Shown in pieces: positions 8,801 through 17,776 of a stretch of 64,000 nt of DNA. The notes beneath the pieces are model-generated. The model saw nothing but the letters and a program-made list of their open reading frames with translations, did no database searches and was not told where the DNA came from. The position numbers were made by a program, and so were the translations under genes. How positions within the stretch are numbered: the stretch's first letter is position 1; each line of letters opens with the position of its first letter. Origin of the DNA: Rhodococcus sovatensis (GTDB lineage: Bacteria; Actinomycetota; Actinomycetes; Mycobacteriales; Mycobacteriaceae); NCBI RefSeq assembly GCF_037327425.1, contig NZ_CP147846.1, positions 4,712,001-4,776,000 on the forward strand, given 5' to 3'.

Positions 8801-10470
8801 GGGTTGAGGAGGTCACCCTCGGGTCCGATGGTGCCACCGAGGCTTGTGACGATCTCCTCGCGGATGGCGTCGAGCGGCGGGTTGGTGACCTGCGCGAAAA
8901 GCTGTGAGAAGTAATCGAACAGCATCCGCGGACGCGTCGAGAGCACTGCGATAGGCGTGTCGGTGCCCATCGAGCCGATGGCCTCCGCCCCGGTCTTCGC
9001 CATCGGCGAGACGAGTACGTTCAGTTCCTCGTTGGTGTACCCGAAGATCTGCTGACGGATCAGCACACGATCGTGCGGCATGTGGACGTGCGGGCGATCC
9101 GGCAGGTCGTCGATCGAGGTCAGACCCTCGTCGAGCCACTGCTGGTACGGGTGCTCGGCGGCGAGCTCGTCTTTGATCTCGTCGTCGGAGACGATGCGGC
9201 CCTGCGCGGTGTCGACGAGGAACATGCGGCCCGGTTGCAGGCGAACCTTGCGGACGACCTTCGACGGGTCGATGTCCAGTACGCCGACCTCGGACGCCAT
9301 GACGACGAGACCGTCGTCGGTGACCCAGAGACGGCTCGGGCGTAACCCGTTGCGGTCGAGAACTGCGCCGATGACGGTGCCGTCGGTGAAGCACACCGAG
9401 GCCGGTCCGTCCCAGGGCTCCATGAGCGAGGAGTGGTACTTGTAGAACGCCCGACGAGCGGGATCCATGGACTCGTGACGCTCCCATGCTTCGGGAATCA
9501 TCATGAGCACGGCGTGCGGCAAGCTACGTCCACCGAGGTGGAGCAGCTCGAGGACCTCGTCGAAACGTGCTGTGTCACTTGCGCCGTGCGTGACGACTGG
9601 GAAGATCTTGGCCAGCGCCTCGGCGCCACCGAACACGTCGGACTCGATGAGAGCCTCGCGGGCTCGCATCCAATTCTCGTTGCCGGTTGCGGTGTTGATC
9701 TCGCCGTTGTGCGCGACGCGGCGGAACGGGTGCGCGAGCGGCCACGACGGGAACGTGTTGGTCGAGAAGCGCGAATGCACAAGTCCGAGAGCGCTTTCGA
9801 CGCGCTCGTCCTGCAGATCCAGGTAGAAACCCTTGAGCTGCGGCGTCGTCAGCATGCCCTTGTAGACGAAGGTGGAAGGTGAGAGCGACGGGAAGTACAC
9901 AGTCTCGCGGCCCGGGCCGTCCTTGCCTGCGCCTTCTTCACCCAACTCGTGTTCGACGCGCTTACGAATGACGAACGCGCGGCGCTCGAGTTCGATGTCG
10001 GTAACGGAGAAGTCGGGGGAGGCGAAGAACAACTGACGGAACGTCGGCATCGCGTCGCGCGCGAGCGCCCCGAGAGAGGAGTCGTCGGTGGGAACTTCAC
10101 GCCACCCGAGGACCTTCATGCCCTCGTCTTCGACGATCTGTCGCACGCCCTCGCATGCACGGGCCGCATCGTTCTTTCCCTGCGGAAGGAAGGCGACTCC
10201 GGTGGCATATGCGCCGGCAGCGGGCAGCTCGAAATCCACGACAGCGCGGAAGAACGCGTCGGGTACCTGGATCAGGATTCCGGCGCCGTCACCGGTGTTG
10301 GGCTCGGAGCCGGCGGCGCCCCGATGTTCGAGGTTGACCAGCGCAGTGATGGCCTTCTCAACGATGTCTCGACTACGACGACCATGCATGTCCACAACGA
10401 ACGCGACGCCACAGGAGTCGTGCTCGTTTCGGGGGTCGTAGAGGCCTTGGGGGCCCGGAGTGTGCTTCAT
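5881..10470 (-). CDS. gltB: Glutamate synthase (NADPH) large subunit
   Basis: The 1529-residue alpha subunit combines an N-terminal class II glutamine amidotransferase domain with a central domain, an FMN-binding synthase domain and a C-terminal beta-helix (GXGXG) domain. The nucleophile cysteine lies in HDSCGVAF (Cys20), behind a short propeptide as is usual. The 3Fe-4S cysteine motif CIMMRVCHLDTCPVG is present in the synthase domain. The frame extends upstream to a TTG at 10500, but the ATG at 10470 has AAGG six bases before it and better fits the family N-terminus. It is first in the gltBD operon and transcribed away from tRNA-Leu. Confidence 0.97.
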   Translation of the reverse strand: MKHTPGPQGLYDPRNEHDSCGVAFVVDMHGRRSRDIVEKAITALVNLEHRGAAGSEPNTGDGAGILIQVPDAFFRAVVDFELPAAGAYATGVAFLPQGKNDAARACEGVRQIVEDEGMKVLGWREVPTDDSSLGALARDAMPTFRQLFFASPDFSVTDIELERRAFVIRKRVEHELGEEGAGKDGPGRETVYFPSLSPSTFVYKGMLTTPQLKGFYLDLQDERVESALGLVHSRFSTNTFPSWPLAHPFRRVAHNGEINTATGNENWMRAREALIESDVFGGAEALAKIFPVVTHGASDTARFDEVLELLHLGGRSLPHAVLMMIPEAWERHESMDPARRAFYKYHSSLMEPWDGPASVCFTDGTVIGAVLDRNGLRPSRLWVTDDGLVVMASEVGVLDIDPSKVVRKVRLQPGRMFLVDTAQGRIVSDDEIKDELAAEHPYQQWLDEGLTSIDDLPDRPHVHMPHDRVLIRQQIFGYTNEELNVLVSPMAKTGAEAIGSMGTDTPIAVLSTRPRMLFDYFSQLFAQVTNPPLDAIREEIVTSLGGTIGPEGDLLNPGPDACKQIVLPQPILHNDDLSKLVHINDDGTQEELRSVVVRGLYPVADGGEGLRASLEAIRTQVSAAISGGARIIVLSDRESSEKLAPIPSLLLTSAVHHHLVREKTRTKVGLIIEAGDAREVHHMALLIGFGAAAVNPYMAFESIEDMIERGALTDIDFDKAVANYIKAAGKGVLKVMSKMGISTLASYTGAQLFQVIGLSQDLVDEYFTGLNSHLGGIDLEQVAQDVAARHSVAYLTNRQERAHRELETGGEYQWRREGEYHLFNPDTVFKLQHSTRTGQYDVFKEYTKMVDDQSERLASLRGLFRFKTEDRQPISIDEVEPASEIVKRFSTGAMSYGSISAEAHETLAIAMNRLGGRSNSGEGGEDVSRFEPDENGDWRRSAIKQVASGRFGVTSHYLTNCTDIQIKMAQGAKPGEGGQLPAHKVYPWVAEVRHSTPGVGLISPPPHHDIYSIEDLAQLIHDLKNANPQARIHVKLVSEVGVGTVAAGVSKAHADVVLISGHDGGTGATPLTSVKHAGGPWELGLAETQQTLLLNGLRDRIVVQVDGQLKTGRDVMVAALLGGEEFGFATAPLVVSGCIMMRVCHLDTCPVGVATQNPVLRKRFAGKPEFVENFFMFIAEEVRELMAQLGFRTLDEAVGQVGLLDTTAAKEAWKASKLDLSPILDEVESAFMNQDLYNTGVQDHGLDKALDQQLIAQSRNALDKGEKVTFESKITNVNRTVGTMLGHELTKAYGGVGLPDNTIDITFTGSAGNSFGAFVPSGMTLRLHGDANDFVGKGLSGGRIVLRPSLNAPAGFVAEDNIIGGNVFLFGATQGEALIRGVVGERFAVRNSGAVAVVEGVGDHGCEYMTGGKVVIIGETGRNFGAGMSGGVAFIFDPNKTFEANLNTELVDIESIEGDEFTWLKEIVTRHYDETGSEVAERILADWSQQVNHFVKVMPRDYKKVLLAISEAEKNGADVDEAIMEAARG

Positions 10471-10978
10471 ACCTAGCCTTCGGATAAGTCCAGCCTTCAA
10501 GTACGTCGCAGCGGCGCGGCACGGGTCGCCGGCCGTCGCGGACGGCTATATTGGTGCCGTTCGCCGTTGAAGCAGCACCCCCGAAAACGTTCTTCGGCTA
10601 ACCTCGAGCAGGTGGGCTCGTTCGTAGCGCGCAAAGCGTCTAGCGGGTGGATTCGGCTTCGGGTACGCCGGTCCAACCACAAACGATAAGTCAGCACCTA
10701 GCCCACCCCGCAACTAAGGTATACCTATATTCGCCCTTCACCTGGGGTTTCTCGAAGATCGAGCGGGCCTCATGCGGGGGTCGAGAGTCGAATTTCGGAT
10801 GCACTCTGCTCGGCGATCGTGCAGCGTTTGTTCGTCCAGATCACGGCCCCGGACAGGGCGATCAGCTCGGAGAGCGGGTCCGTCGGTCGAATGTGATTGC
10901 TGCGGTGGGTTATTGACTCGGGTCCGCCTCCGAAGCGGGAGCAGCCGGTGAGCCAGGACGGCGGAATCAGGCCGAAAC
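10471..10978. other. Non-coding interval upstream of gltB
   Basis: About 500 bases with no convincing gene on either strand; the short open frames here have no family character. It should hold the gltB promoter. The only conspicuous element is a perfect 10-bp palindrome AGGTATACCT (10717-10726) in a locally AT-rich stretch. I cannot name its regulator. Confidence 0.5.
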
Positions 10979-11015
10979 AAAAAATCGCAAACGACGAGAA
11001 ATGCGTCGTTTGCGA
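10979..11015 (-). terminator. Intrinsic terminator of tRNA-Leu
   Basis: Read on the minus strand, a perfect 12-bp stem TCGCAAACGACG (10985-10996 / 11004-11015) with a 7-base loop is followed by six U residues (the A-run at 10979-10984). It lies about 15 bases after the tRNA 3' end. Confidence 0.92.
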
Positions 11016-11030
11016 CTCTTGAAACTGCTG

Positions 11031-11113
11031 TGGGCGGAGGGGGACTTGAACCCCCACGTCCCGAAGGACACTGGCACCTGAAGCCAGCGCGTCTGCCATT
11101 CCGCCACCCGCCC
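11031..11113 (-). tRNA. tRNA-Leu (anticodon CAG)
   Basis: An 83-base cloverleaf. The acceptor stem is GGGCGGG with TCCGCCC plus discriminator A. The anticodon loop is CTTCAGG, and a long variable arm (GTGTCC/GGGACG) marks a class II tRNA. The T-arm is GGGGGTTCAAGTCCCCC. CCA is not fully encoded. It neighbours fhaA as leuT does in mycobacteria. Confidence 0.96.
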
Positions 11114-11277
11114 GAGTGACCGGTGAACATTAACACGCACATCCGGCGGCGATGAAATCGTGTTCGTGCTTCGCCTCCAGCGGGGACTCACCGCAACCGG
11201 CAACGTATATCATGCTTGGACGACGACCTCGAGGCGACACGCGCTCGTGGCAGAAGAGATCGGGAGGAGTGGTCACC

Positions 11278-12759
11278 ATGGGCATTGTCCAGCGTTTCGA
11301 GCGAAAGCTGCAGGGCGCGGTCGGTGACGTGTTCGCCCGTGTGTTCGGCGGCGGTGTGGTGCCGCAGGAAGTAGAAGCTGCGCTGCAGCAGGAAGCTGCC
11401 GACCGGGTTCGGCCACTCGACGGTGGCCATTACCTCGCACCCAACAGCTATGTGATCACCATCAACAATTCCGATCACGAAGAACTCGCCGCCGATCGGG
11501 ATCTGACCGTCAAAGCCTTCTCCCGCCACCTCGGGGACTACATCCGTGACCAGGGGTGGCAGACCTACGGTGACATCGTGGTTCGGTTCGAACCCTCACC
11601 TACGTTGCACACGGGCCAATTCCGGGCAAGTGGTTCGGTGGATCCCGATGTGGGACGATCACCGACTGCGGCCGGCGGCAACAACCCACCGAAGAATCAC
11701 ACTGCGGCGCCACGAGCTTCCACGCCCGCGGAGGCTGCAGTACCCGGTCCGCGACCCGCGCGCCCGTCAGCACCACCTATGTCGACATCAGGAGCCGGCC
11801 ACATGACGCAGAACCCAGGCTACGACCCGCACCGCGATCCAGCCGAAGGCTCTCACCCGGATCCGCGTGCCCGTAACGGCTACCCAGCTCAAGGCCAGGA
11901 CCCTCGCTACGCTCCGCAGAACCGTGACCCGCGCGCATACGGCCAGGACTACCGCAACGGAGCATCACACGGCGGCGAACCCTATGACGCGCCGGCTCCA
12001 GCGGCGGAAGGCCAGTACGACCAGCAGGCATACGGTCAGGGCCACCAGGATCAGCCGTACAACGAACAGGGCTACGACCAGCAGCCCTACGCGGATCAGG
12101 CGTACGACCAGCAGGCATACGGACAGCAGGCATACGCAGACCCCAGCTACGACCAAAAGGCGTACGAGCAGGGCGATCAGCCCGAACAGGCGTACTCCGA
12201 TCCCGCCTACGGCCAGCAGGGTTACGGCCAGCAGGGTTACGGCCAGCAGGCCTACGGTCAGCAGGCATATGGCCAGCAGGGCTACGGCCAGCAGGCCTAC
12301 GCCGAGCCGGAGTACGACCAGCAGGCGTATTCCGAGCCCGCCGGCTACCAGCAGCAACCGTCGTACGACTACCCGCCGCAGCAAAGCGGCTACCCGCAGG
12401 GCCAGTACGCCACCGCGGGATACCAGCAACCCGCCTACGACTACGACGAGCCGGCGTACGCCGACAGTCAGGGACTGACCGCAACGCTGCAGCTCGAAGA
12501 CGGCAGCGGACGCTACTTTCAGCTTCGCGACGGTCAGAACATCATCGGTCGCGGTCAGGACGCGCAGTTCCGCCTCCCCGACACCGGTGTGTCGCGGCGC
12601 CACGTCGAGGTCCGCTGGGACGGACGTGTGGCCATGCTGTCGGACCTCGGTTCGACCAACGGCACCACGGTCAACGGCTCACCGGTTCAGGATTGGCAAT
12701 TGGCCGACGGCGACGTCATCAGGGCCGGACACTCCGAAATTCTCGTCCGCATCGTTTAA
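11278..12759 (+). CDS. fhaA: FHA-domain adaptor protein FhaA
   Basis: The 493-residue homologue of mycobacterial FhaA (Rv0020c) is a phosphothreonine-reading adaptor of the PknB pathway. The N-terminal DUF3662 domain (about 1-115, starting MGIVQRFE) is followed by a Pro-rich then Tyr/Gln/Gly-rich linker (about 130-395) and a C-terminal FHA domain (about 400-493) with IIGRG, SRRH and STNG motifs. In mycobacteria the FHA domain binds the phosphorylated pseudokinase tail of MviN/MurJ, and a protein of that architecture is encoded at 58.2-62.3 kb here. The ATG at 11278 has GGGAGGAG eight bases upstream and is preferred over the longer frame from 11152. First gene of the operon to pknB. Confidence 0.95.
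   Translation: MGIVQRFERKLQGAVGDVFARVFGGGVVPQEVEAALQQEAADRVRPLDGGHYLAPNSYVITINNSDHEELAADRDLTVKAFSRHLGDYIRDQGWQTYGDIVVRFEPSPTLHTGQFRASGSVDPDVGRSPTAAGGNNPPKNHTAAPRASTPAEAAVPGPRPARPSAPPMSTSGAGHMTQNPGYDPHRDPAEGSHPDPRARNGYPAQGQDPRYAPQNRDPRAYGQDYRNGASHGGEPYDAPAPAAEGQYDQQAYGQGHQDQPYNEQGYDQQPYADQAYDQQAYGQQAYADPSYDQKAYEQGDQPEQAYSDPAYGQQGYGQQGYGQQAYGQQAYGQQGYGQQAYAEPEYDQQAYSEPAGYQQQPSYDYPPQQSGYPQGQYATAGYQQPAYDYDEPAYADSQGLTATLQLEDGSGRYFQLRDGQNIIGRGQDAQFRLPDTGVSRRHVEVRWDGRVAMLSDLGSTNGTTVNGSPVQDWQLADGDVIRAGHSEILVRIV
12208..12297 (+). repeat. 15-bp in-frame tandem repeat in fhaA
   Basis: Six consecutive 15-base units of the form TAC-GGC-CAG-CAG-GNN encode (Y-G-Q-Q-G/A)x6 inside the linker. Related but less regular Tyr/Gln units extend on both sides (about 12020-12420). 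The perfect unit length suggests copy-number variation between strains. Confidence 0.85.
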
Positions 12760-12918
12760 CCGGCGTCACCAGTATGGTGATCGGCACACGCAGCTTCACT
12801 CTAGGATGCTGCGTGAGAAGTCGTGTCGCCTCGCATGCGCATACTCGGTGGAATACGGTTCATTCCTCCGTTGCTCGACGGCGATGATCAAGGACGGTTG
12901 CGAAGGAGGTGGAGGGCT

Positions 12919-13383
12919 GTGCAGGGCTTGATACTGCAGTTGACCCGAGCGGGTTTTCTGCTATTGCTGTGGTTCTTCGTCTGGGCCGTTCTTCGGACTC
13001 TTCGGAGTGACATCTATGCGGCGTCCGGCATGCGAATGCCCGCGCGGTACTCCGGCGGATCGAAAGTTCTTCCGTCGTTCAACAAACAGAAGGTTGCCAA
13101 GAATCTAGTGGTGACACAGGGCGGCCTCGCCGGAACAAGAATTTCACTCGGCACTCAGCCGGTGCTCATCGGCCGTGCCGACGATTCGACGCTGGTACTG
13201 ACCGACGACTACGCGTCGACGCGGCACGCGCGCATCTCGCCGCGCGGCGGCGACTGGTACGTCGAGGACCTCGGTTCCACCAACGGCACCTACCTCGACC
13301 GAGCCAAGGTGACCACGGCCGTACGTGTCCCGCTCGGTACCCCGGTCCGTGTCGGTAAAACCGTGATAGAGCTGCGCCCGTGA
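12919..13383 (+). CDS. fhaB: Membrane-anchored FHA-domain protein FhaB
   Basis: A 154-residue protein matching mycobacterial FhaB (FipA, Rv0019c) in order and architecture. It has one N-terminal membrane helix (about 5-28, in MQGLILQLTRAGFLLLLWFF) and a C-terminal FHA domain (about 60-150) with LIGRADDSTLVL, STRHARI and STNGTYLDRAKV. It reads phosphothreonine and is linked to division and to the PknA/PknB kinases. The GTG at 12919 follows a near-perfect Shine-Dalgarno sequence AAGGAGGT eight bases upstream; the longer frame from 12823 lacks family similarity. The stop overlaps the pstP start by four bases (GTGA). Confidence 0.95.
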   Translation: MQGLILQLTRAGFLLLLWFFVWAVLRTLRSDIYAASGMRMPARYSGGSKVLPSFNKQKVAKNLVVTQGGLAGTRISLGTQPVLIGRADDSTLVLTDDYASTRHARISPRGGDWYVEDLGSTNGTYLDRAKVTTAVRVPLGTPVRVGKTVIELRP

Positions 13384-14828
13384 CCCTGGTACTCCGGTAT
13401 GCAGCGCGCAGCGATCGCGGACTGGTCCGCTCGAACAACGAGGATTCGGTCTACGCAGGCGCACGCCTTCTCGCGCTTGCCGACGGTATGGGTGGACATG
13501 CTGCGGGCGAGGTCGCATCGCAACTGATGATCGCCGCTCTGGCCCACCTCGACGACGACGAGCCGGGCGACGACCTTCTCGGCAAACTCGAGGCGGCGAC
13601 CCGAGAGGGCAACGCGTCCATCGCCGATCAGGTAGAGGAAGAACCCGAGCTCGACGGCATGGGCACCACATTGACCGCAATTCTGTTCGCGGGCAGGAAG
13701 ATCGGACTCGTCCATATCGGCGATTCCCGCGCCTACATGCTGCGCGAGACGAAGCTGACGCAGATCACTCGAGACGACACGTTCGTCCAGTCGCTCGTCG
13801 ACGAAGGGCGTATCACCGCCGAACAGGCGCACACCCACCCGCAGCGGTCGCTGATCATGCGGGCGCTCACCGGCAACGAAATCGAGCCGACACTGACGGT
13901 TCGCGAAGCTCGCGCCGGCGACAGATACCTGCTGTGCTCGGACGGTCTGTCCGATGTCGTCAGCGACGAAACCATCGAGAACACGATGAACGAGGGTGAT
14001 TGCGCGGAATGCGCAGACCGACTCATCGAACTCGCGCTGCGAAGCGGCGGACCCGACAACGTCACCGTCGTCGTCGCCGATGTCATCGATCTCGACTACG
14101 GGCAGAGCTCACCGATTCTCGGTGGCGCAGCCAGTACCGAGGACGAAGAGGATGCCCCGCCGCCCAACACCGCTGCCGGCCGCGCGGCCGCCATGCGGCC
14201 ACCTCGGTCGACGCCCAAGCGGGTTGCAACCCCTCCCCCGGTGCCGGAGAAGAAGTCTCACAAACTTCGCTGGACCCTGGTGGCGTTGGCCCTCATCGCA
14301 CTGCTGGTGGGCGGAGCGTTCGTCGCGAACACCGCCATCAGAAACAACTACTACGTCGGTGAGGACAACAATCGCGTCGCAGTGATGCGGGGCGTGCCCG
14401 GTTCGATCCTGGGCTACTCGTTGCAATCGGTGCATTCCATCGGATGCCTCGGCGACGACGGTGCGCTCACCCTGACGGCACCGGACACTGCTCCGAGCAA
14501 TTGCGAGGTCTTCGAGATCGACGATCTCGCGCCGGCCGCTCGTGAGCAGGTTCGCGCGGGACTACCGTCGGGCAAGCTCGATGACGCGAACGGGCAGATG
14601 AATCGACTCGCGTCGGGCGACCTTCTTCCCGAGTGCGCGGCTGTCGCTGAGGTGACCACCACGACCGAAGCCCCGGCGCCCACATCGGCGCCCCCCGCGG
14701 CGCCTCCTGCCGATCCCGCCGCACCGCCCGCAGATCCGGCAGCTCCCCCGGCGGAACCGGCGCCGACCACCACACCCGCGCCTACGGTGCCTCAACTGCC
14801 TGGTCAGAACTGCAGGGCCGGTACTTGA
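13380..14828 (+). CDS. pstP: Membrane PP2C-type Ser/Thr phosphatase
   Basis: The 482-residue phosphatase reverses PknA/PknB phosphorylation. The PP2C domain (about 1-240) carries metal-binding motifs RSNNEDS, DGMGGHAAGE, HIGDSRAY, SDGLSD and GGPDNVT. A membrane helix (about 300-322, WTLVALALIALLVGG) leads to an extracellular domain of about 110 residues and a Pro/Ala/Thr-rich tail. GTG start within the fhaB stop. In mycobacteria PstP is essential and the only protein of its class. The small external domain has no recognisable enzyme motif. Confidence 0.96.
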   Translation: MTLVLRYAARSDRGLVRSNNEDSVYAGARLLALADGMGGHAAGEVASQLMIAALAHLDDDEPGDDLLGKLEAATREGNASIADQVEEEPELDGMGTTLTAILFAGRKIGLVHIGDSRAYMLRETKLTQITRDDTFVQSLVDEGRITAEQAHTHPQRSLIMRALTGNEIEPTLTVREARAGDRYLLCSDGLSDVVSDETIENTMNEGDCAECADRLIELALRSGGPDNVTVVVADVIDLDYGQSSPILGGAASTEDEEDAPPPNTAAGRAAAMRPPRSTPKRVATPPPVPEKKSHKLRWTLVALALIALLVGGAFVANTAIRNNYYVGEDNNRVAVMRGVPGSILGYSLQSVHSIGCLGDDGALTLTAPDTAPSNCEVFEIDDLAPAAREQVRAGLPSGKLDDANGQMNRLASGDLLPECAAVAEVTTTTEAPAPTSAPPAAPPADPAAPPADPAAPPAEPAPTTTPAPTVPQLPGQNCRAGT

Positions 14829-16285
14829 TGAGCTCCAATCCATCTGTGGGGGCGTCCTTTCCGAGCCCACCGGGCGGATTCGCGCCCGCTCCCGTCCAGT
14901 CCAATCGTCGAAACGTCGAATTGCTGCTCCTTGGCATCGCCGTTCTGATCACCACGTTCTCGCTGGTGCTCGTCGAGGCGAGCCAGGAACAGGCAGTCAC
15001 GTGGGATCTCGCCAAGTACGGCCTTGCCTATCTCGCGCTCGTCACGATTGCGCATCTGGCAGTGCGCAGGTTCGCGCCGTACGCGGATCCGCTGCTGCTT
15101 CCGATCGTGGCGTTGCTCAACGGGCTCGGTTTGGTTCTGATTCACCGGCTCGATCTGGCGGATCAGCAATCCGCCGAATATCTAGGGCAGGAGATTCCGT
15201 CGCCCGACGCGACCCAGCAGGTGCTGTGGACAACGCTTGCGATCGCCGGTTTCATCGTGCTTCTCGTGCTTCTTCGCGACTACCGAACCCTGGCTCGGTA
15301 CAGCTACACCGTCGGTTTGTGCGGTCTGGTGCTGTTGGCGATCCCAGCGCTTCTCCCGTCGGCCTTTTCCGAGGTGAACGGTTCCAAGATCTGGATCAGG
15401 CTGCCCGGGTTCAGCATTCAGCCCGGCGAGTTCGCCAAGATACTGCTGTTGATCTTCTTCGCGTCGCTACTCGTCGCCAAGCGAGAGCTGTTCACCACCG
15501 CAGGTAAGCACTTCCTCGGCATGGACTTTCCGCGTGCACGCGATCTCGGACCGATTCTGCTGGTGTGGATCGTCTCCGTCGGAGTCCTCGTCTTCGAGAA
15601 GGACCTCGGATCATCACTGCTGATCTTCGGCACCGTGTTGGTGATGATCTACATCGCCACCGAACGCGTCGGCTGGCTCATCATCGGCTTCGGTCTGCTG
15701 CTGGTCGGATTTCTCTTCGCCTACCAGGTATTCGGCCACGTCAAGATTCGCACCGACACCTGGCTTCATCCCTTCGACGACTACAACGACACCGGTTACC
15801 AGATCGTCCAGTCGATGTTCAGCTTCGCTACGGGTGGTCTCGCCGGTACCGGCCTGGGCAGTGGGCGACCCTCACAGGTGCCGTTCGCGAAGACGGACTT
15901 CATCATCGCAGCGGTCGGTGAAGAGCTCGGTCTCATCGGGCTCACCGCCGTCCTGATCCTGTACTTGGTCTTCATCATCCGTGGGCTTCGCACCGCACTC
16001 GCCGTTCGTGACAGCTTCGGCAAGCTCCTCGCTGCCGGCCTGTCCTTCACGGTCGCGATTCAGTTGTTCGTTGTCGTCGGCGGCGTCACCAAGCTCATTC
16101 CGCTGACGGGTCTGACCACGCCCTATCTGTCCTACGGAGGATCGTCGCTTCTCGCCAACTATCTGCTTCTCGCACTACTGATCAAGATCTCCGACGCCGC
16201 ACGTGAACCCGCGACGCCGAAGAAGAAGCCGGCCCCGGCAGCCCCGATCGCAGAGGCGCCGACCGAGATGGTGAAACGCTCATGA
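14828..16285 (+). CDS. rodA: SEDS-family peptidoglycan glycosyltransferase RodA
   Basis: A 485-residue polytopic membrane protein of the RodA/FtsW/SpoVE family that polymerises lipid II glycan strands for elongation. About 11-12 hydrophobic segments are visible. Family signatures include the region NGSKIWIRLPGFSIQPGEF, the GTGLGSGRPSQVPFAKTDFI segment and PYLSYGGSSLLANY near the C-terminus. The ATG at 14828 overlaps the pstP stop by one base; a TTG one codon earlier is less likely. The 3' end overlaps pbpA by four bases, coupling it to its cognate class B transpeptidase. Confidence 0.96.
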   Translation: MSSNPSVGASFPSPPGGFAPAPVQSNRRNVELLLLGIAVLITTFSLVLVEASQEQAVTWDLAKYGLAYLALVTIAHLAVRRFAPYADPLLLPIVALLNGLGLVLIHRLDLADQQSAEYLGQEIPSPDATQQVLWTTLAIAGFIVLLVLLRDYRTLARYSYTVGLCGLVLLAIPALLPSAFSEVNGSKIWIRLPGFSIQPGEFAKILLLIFFASLLVAKRELFTTAGKHFLGMDFPRARDLGPILLVWIVSVGVLVFEKDLGSSLLIFGTVLVMIYIATERVGWLIIGFGLLLVGFLFAYQVFGHVKIRTDTWLHPFDDYNDTGYQIVQSMFSFATGGLAGTGLGSGRPSQVPFAKTDFIIAAVGEELGLIGLTAVLILYLVFIIRGLRTALAVRDSFGKLLAAGLSFTVAIQLFVVVGGVTKLIPLTGLTTPYLSYGGSSLLANYLLLALLIKISDAAREPATPKKKPAPAAPIAEAPTEMVKRS

Positions 16286-17769
16286 ACACTCCTCTCCGCC
16301 GCGTGTCCATCGCCGTCATGGTGATGGTCGTCGCACTGCTGGCGAATGCCACGTACCTGCAGGTGATCAAAGCCGACGACTTGCGCTCCGATCCTCGCAA
16401 CTCCCGGGTGCTGCTCGACGAGTACTCCCGTCAGCGCGGACAGATCTCCGCGGGCGGACAGGTGCTGGCCGCCTCGATCTCCACCGACGATCGATACAAG
16501 TACCTGCGCACGTATCCGCCGAATCAGTTGGCTCCCAACAGTCCGATGGCCAATGCCCCGGTCACCGGGTTCTACTCGATGCTCTACTCGAGCACCGGCC
16601 TCGAACGCACCGAAGATCAGGTGCTCAACGGCTCCGACGACCGCCTTTTCGGTCGCCGACTGTTCGATCTGATTTCCGGTCGCGATCCGCGTGGTGGAAA
16701 CGTCGTCACGACCATCGACCCCGTCGTGCAGCAGGTCGCCTACGATCAGCTGTTCTCCAGGGGATACACCGGTGCCGTGGTCGCGATCGAGCCGTCGACG
16801 GGGAACATCCTCGCGATGGCCAGCTCACCCAGTTACGACCCGAACCTGCTGGCGAGCCACGACGGTGCCCAGACCACCGAGGCGTGGGACCAACTCAATG
16901 CCGATCCCGCCAAGCCCCTGCTCAACCGCGCGATCTCGGCGACGTATCCACCCGGATCGACATTCAAGGTTCTCGTGACCGCTGCAGCTCTGGAGAACGG
17001 TGCAAGCCCCGACGATCAGCTGACCGCTGCCTCGACGATCACGCTGCCGGACACCGAGACATCCCTCGAGAACTACAACGGGAGCACCTGTGGCAGCGGC
17101 GCGACCGCGGCGCTTCGGGATGCCTTCGCCCGCTCGTGCAACACCGCGTTCGTCGAACTCGGAATCAAAACCGGTGGCGACGCCCTGCGTGACACGGCGA
17201 GCGCCTTCGGGATCGGCGAGGAAACCACGTCGCTGCCGCTTCCCGTCGCCGACAGCACCATCGGATCCATTCCAGACGATGCAGCCCTCGGCCAGAGCAG
17301 CATCGGTCAGCGCGACGTCGCGCTGACCCCGCTACAGGACGCGGTGATTGCGGCCACCGTCGCCAACGGCGGCGTCCGGATGGCTCCGCACATGGTCAGC
17401 CAATTGCAGGCGCCCGACCTGTCGAACTTGTCGACCACAGCCCTCGACTCGAGGGGACAGGCGATCAGCGCTGACACCGCCGCGACATTGACGTCGCTGA
17501 TGATCGGGTCGGAGAACAACACCGGTGGCGAGGGCAAGATCGCCGGCGTTCAGATCGCGTCTAAGACCGGCACGGCCGAGCACGGTACCGACCCGCGGAA
17601 CACGCCGCCGCATGCCTGGTACATCGGCTTCGCGCCAGCCGAAGACCCGAAAATAGCCATCGCCGTCATCGTCGAGGACGGTGGCGACCGTGCCCTCGCT
17701 GCGACCGGCGGGTCGGTCGCAGCTCCGGTCGGTCGCGCTGTCATCGCTGCCGGATTGCAGGGGAGGTGA
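16282..17769 (+). CDS. pbpA: Class B penicillin-binding protein PbpA (transpeptidase)
   Basis: A 495-residue D,D-transpeptidase that crosslinks peptidoglycan made by its partner RodA. One N-terminal membrane helix (about 9-27), a dimerisation/pedestal region and the transpeptidase domain are visible. The catalytic motifs are complete: STFK with nucleophile Ser226, SCN (285-287) and KTGT (428-431). ATGA overlap with rodA. In mycobacteria PbpA is a PknB substrate needed for normal division. Normal family length. Confidence 0.96.
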   Translation: MNTPLRRVSIAVMVMVVALLANATYLQVIKADDLRSDPRNSRVLLDEYSRQRGQISAGGQVLAASISTDDRYKYLRTYPPNQLAPNSPMANAPVTGFYSMLYSSTGLERTEDQVLNGSDDRLFGRRLFDLISGRDPRGGNVVTTIDPVVQQVAYDQLFSRGYTGAVVAIEPSTGNILAMASSPSYDPNLLASHDGAQTTEAWDQLNADPAKPLLNRAISATYPPGSTFKVLVTAAALENGASPDDQLTAASTITLPDTETSLENYNGSTCGSGATAALRDAFARSCNTAFVELGIKTGGDALRDTASAFGIGEETTSLPLPVADSTIGSIPDDAALGQSSIGQRDVALTPLQDAVIAATVANGGVRMAPHMVSQLQAPDLSNLSTTALDSRGQAISADTAATLTSLMIGSENNTGGEGKIAGVQIASKTGTAEHGTDPRNTPPHAWYIGFAPAEDPKIAIAVIVEDGGDRALAATGGSVAAPVGRAVIAAGLQGR

Positions 17770-17776
17770 GCAACTC

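Noticed and set aside
7759..8907. Plus-strand open frame of 382 codons within gltB
   Set aside because: Antisense shadow of gltB caused by high GC content; no domain recognisable.
10647..11142. Short frames on both strands between gltB and tRNA-Leu
   Set aside because: They overlap the tRNA or its terminator, lack ribosome sites and have no recognisable product.
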